From Pseudomonadota bacterium (GTDB taxonomy: Bacteria; Myxococcota; Myxococcia; Myxococcales; Myxococcaceae): DNA of 14,163 bases. Each line of letters begins with the position of its first letter. The first letter of the stretch is position 1. The notes under the pieces are model-generated. The model was not told the DNA's origin, searched no databases, and saw only the letters and a program-made list of their open reading frames with translations. Position numbers and translations under genes: made by a program. Shown in pieces: positions 12,363 to 14,163 of this stretch. The stretch covers positions 1 to 14,163 of the forward strand of contig JAFADT010000511.1 of assembly GCA_023424585.1 (NCBI GenBank), in the 5' to 3' direction.

Positions 12363-13778
12363 TTAACGGGCCTCCTTGCCCGGGGCGGAAGACGGCGCGG
12401 CCTGGCCGGCGGACGGCACCGCGTGGAGGACGACGCGCGCGTCGGGGCGCAGCACGTCGTTGGCGAACTGCTTCACCGCGTCGGGGGTGATGTCCTGGTA
12501 GCGCGCCAGGTCCTGCGCGATGTAGCTGGGCTCGCCCACGTATTGGTTGTAGCTCTGGAGCTTGTCGGACTTGCTGCCGAGGCCGCCCACGGTCTGCAGG
12601 CCCGCCAGCTGGTACGTGTCATAGCGGGTGCGCATGCGGGCGATCTCCTCCTGCGTGACGCCGTTCTTGCGGACCTCGTCCAGCACCGCGTCGATCTCCT
12701 TCTTCAGCGTGTCCGTGGTGACGCCGGGCCGGGCCACCGCCTCGATGGAGAAGACGGACTGCGCGCCCTGGCTCTGCTGCGAGGCCGTCACGCTCTGCGC
12801 CAGCTGCTTGTCCAGCACCAGGCGGCGGTACAGGCGGCTCGCGCGGCCCGTGGACAGCGCGCTGGCGAGCACGTCCGCCGTCGCGTCCCCGGGCTTCAGG
12901 TACGGGGCGGTGAGCCACGACAGGGTGAGCAGGGGCAGCGTGGCCACCTTCTCGTCGTGGCGGATGACCGTCTCGCGCGTCACCCGCACGGGCTTCACGT
13001 CCGGGCGCTGCGGCTTGGGGCCGGAGGGCAGCGTGCCGAAGTACTTCTCCACCAGCGCCTTGGCCTTCGCGGGGTCGAAGTCGCCCACGATGGCGAGCGT
13101 CGCGTTGGAGGGCGCGTACCACTTGCGGAAGAACGCCTTCACGTCATCCACCGTGGCCGCGTCCAGGTCCTTCATGGAGCCAATCACGTTGCCGGAGTAC
13201 GGGTGCGGAGGCGGGAACAGCGCCTGCCACGCCTTCTCCTGCGCCTCGCCGTAGGGGGCGGTCTCCACGCTCTGGCGGCGCTCGTTCTTCACGACCTCCT
13301 TCTGCGTGTCGAGCTTCTTCTGCGTGAGCGCGTCCAGGAGGAAGCCCATGCGGTCGCTCTCCAACCACAGCGCCGTCTCCAGCAGGTTGCTGGGCACGGT
13401 CTCGTAGTAGTTGGTGCGGTCGTAGCTGGTGGTGCCGTTCAGGTCCGTGGCGCCGGCCTGCTCCAGCATGCCGATGTGCACGTCGTCCGGCACGTGCTTG
13501 GAGCCCTGGAACATCATGTGCTCGAAGAGGTGCGCGAAGCCGGTGCGGCCCGGCTGCTCGTCGTAGGCGCCCACGTGGTACCAGACGTTGACGGCCACCA
13601 CCGGCAGCTTGCGGTCCACGGAGAGGATGACCTCCAGGCCGTTGGGCAGCGTGTACTTTTCATACGGGATGGCCAGGTTTTCGCGGCCGGGCTCCAGCGG
13701 CTTCGCCTCGGGGGTCTGCGCGAGCGCCGGAAGCCCCACGAACAGGGCCGCGGCGGCGAGGGCCTTCAATCGGGACAA
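12363..13778 (-). CDS. M16-family zinc metallopeptidase, catalytic subunit
   Basis: 471 aa from the TTG at 13776-13778. That start is chosen because GGAGGAA (13787-13781) precedes it by 2-3 nt beyond its edge, and it begins directly with a Sec signal peptide (ALFVGLPALA, cleavage about 20/21). The ATG at 13820 would place the ribosome site inside the protein. The inverted zinc motif HLFEH (83-87) is intact, and the third ligand is probably Glu166 in KNERR. The C-terminal half has ASRLYRRLVLDKQLAQS where the partner has the R/Y motif, and lacks that Tyr. This division of labour fits the bacterial heterodimeric M16B group. It is presumably an envelope protease that degrades small proteins or peptides. 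It is first in an operon with the non-catalytic subunit. Confidence 0.92.
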   Translation of the reverse strand: MSRLKALAAAALFVGLPALAQTPEAKPLEPGRENLAIPYEKYTLPNGLEVILSVDRKLPVVAVNVWYHVGAYDEQPGRTGFAHLFEHMMFQGSKHVPDDVHIGMLEQAGATDLNGTTSYDRTNYYETVPSNLLETALWLESDRMGFLLDALTQKKLDTQKEVVKNERRQSVETAPYGEAQEKAWQALFPPPHPYSGNVIGSMKDLDAATVDDVKAFFRKWYAPSNATLAIVGDFDPAKAKALVEKYFGTLPSGPKPQRPDVKPVRVTRETVIRHDEKVATLPLLTLSWLTAPYLKPGDATADVLASALSTGRASRLYRRLVLDKQLAQSVTASQQSQGAQSVFSIEAVARPGVTTDTLKKEIDAVLDEVRKNGVTQEEIARMRTRYDTYQLAGLQTVGGLGSKSDKLQSYNQYVGEPSYIAQDLARYQDITPDAVKQFANDVLRPDARVVLHAVPSAGQAAPSSAPGKEAR

Positions 13779-13900
13779 GGTTCCTCCACGGTTCAGGACG
13801 GTGTCTCGCGCGCTTAGCACGCGCCTCGGGGCCTGTAAGCCGGAAGGCGCCCGGGAGAGGTCCGGGTGCCGGGTGTTGCTCGCCGTGCGACACTGCGGCC
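13779..13900. promoter_or_regulatory. Divergent promoter region, M16 operon / zinc-finger gene
   Basis: This 122-bp stretch lies between two divergent starts and must hold both promoters. An imperfect dyad (GCGCGCT-T-AGCACGC, 13808-13822, one mismatch) lies about 30 bp upstream of the TTG. On the minus strand CTTACA (13839-13834) and TAAGCG (13816-13811) have 17-nt spacing, but the -10 match is poor. I see no convincing promoter for the plus-strand gene. Confidence 0.3.
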
Positions 13901-14163
13901 ATGAGCCTGGAGGAGCCCCTCCCCCCGCGGGGCCGGTGCGCGGTCCACCCGGACCTGCCCGCGGGTGGCACGTGCTCCCGCTGCGGGAGCTTCATCTGCG
14001 CGGACTGCGCCACGTCCGTGGCGGGCCTGGGCGCGCGGCTGTACTGCCGGGCCTGCGCGGCGCGCCCGGACGTGAACTACCTGGAGGCGCTGCGTCAGCG
14101 CTACGAGGGCCGGCGCGATGGGTGGGCCTGGGTGGTGGGGGGCGTGACGCTGCTGCTCTGCGT
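13901..14163 (+). CDS. Cysteine-rich zinc-finger (B-box-like) membrane protein, 5' part
   Basis: The first 87 residues are seen, and the gene continues past the window. Paired metal-binding residues occur in the order C13-H16, C25-C28, C33-C36 and C49-C52. This spacing is like a B-box or RING-type cross-brace zinc site (RCAVHPDLPAGGTCSRCGSF). A charged linker (LEALRQRYEGRRDG) leads into a hydrophobic stretch starting WAWVVGGVTLLLCV, probably the first membrane helix. Proteins with an N-terminal zinc finger followed by membrane helices occur in myxobacteria, but their role is not known to me. There is no Shine-Dalgarno before the ATG, and the start could be elsewhere. It is divergent from the M16 operon. 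Confidence 0.7.
   Translation, partial: MSLEEPLPPRGRCAVHPDLPAGGTCSRCGSFICADCATSVAGLGARLYCRACAARPDVNYLEALRQRYEGRRDGWAWVVGGVTLLLC

Noticed and set aside
10965..13817. 950-codon open frame on the plus strand opposite the M16 operon
   Set aside because: It is an antisense shadow of two clearly coding genes. The product is an Arg/His/Leu/Gly-rich string with no domain.
13779..13820. ATG-side extension of the catalytic M16 gene to 13820
   Set aside because: The GGAGGAA ribosome site lies inside this extension, and the extra 14 residues would precede and spoil the signal peptide.
1..14163. CRISPR arrays, tRNA or rRNA genes, insertion sequences, phage or defence islands
   Set aside because: No regularly spaced palindromic repeats, tRNA-like folds, transposase or integrase frames, or terminal inverted repeats with target duplications were seen. 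The region reads as ordinary chromosome apart from the deletion scar.

Overview
The window is GC-rich (about 70% by eye) DNA with strong third-position GC bias, so nearly every real gene casts long antisense shadow frames. The gene families and style (DoxX, TPR-CapA, EntS-like MFS, ArsR/SRPBCC remnants, M16 pair, a B-box-like cysteine protein) point to a myxobacterium of the Myxococcus/Corallococcus type. That assignment is inference from composition and protein style, not from a marker gene.

Layout, left to right. Positions 1-66 are the last codons of an unidentified gene. A DoxX-family membrane protein (182-688, +) is followed by a hairpin. Next comes a secreted TPR/CapA-fold protein (794-2737, +) with two kinds of internal repeat in its N-terminal third, closed by a perfect 10-bp hairpin. 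An EntS-like MFS exporter (2952-4226, +) comes next. Positions 4234-4629 hold two gene fragments: the C-terminal half of an ArsR-type repressor (-) abutting, back to back, the C-terminal half of an SRPBCC/AHSA1 protein (+). This is what an internal deletion in a divergent pair would leave. A secreted alpha/beta hydrolase (4700-5719, +) and a PhoD-like metallophosphatase (5744-7573, +) form a two-gene unit.

On the minus strand, 7583-10039 encodes a full-length bifunctional aspartokinase/homoserine dehydrogenase (ThrA, 818 aa). Its upstream region reads as a classical transcription attenuator: a promoter-like pair, a 43-codon leader ORF with a threonine-codon cluster, a 9-nt segment at the end of that ORF complementary to the terminator's ascending arm, and an 11-bp terminator followed by five U, all before the thrA Shine-Dalgarno. 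This is the most interesting feature of the window. A small acidic orphan gene (10497-10781, +) lies divergent from it.

The right end carries a minus-strand operon of two M16 peptidase-family proteins: a catalytic subunit with HxxEH (12363-13778, TTG start) and a lipoprotein partner lacking HxxEH but carrying an R/Y-type motif (10848-12359). They look like complementary halves of one envelope protease. Divergent from them, a cysteine-rich zinc-finger-like membrane protein begins at 13901 and runs off the window.
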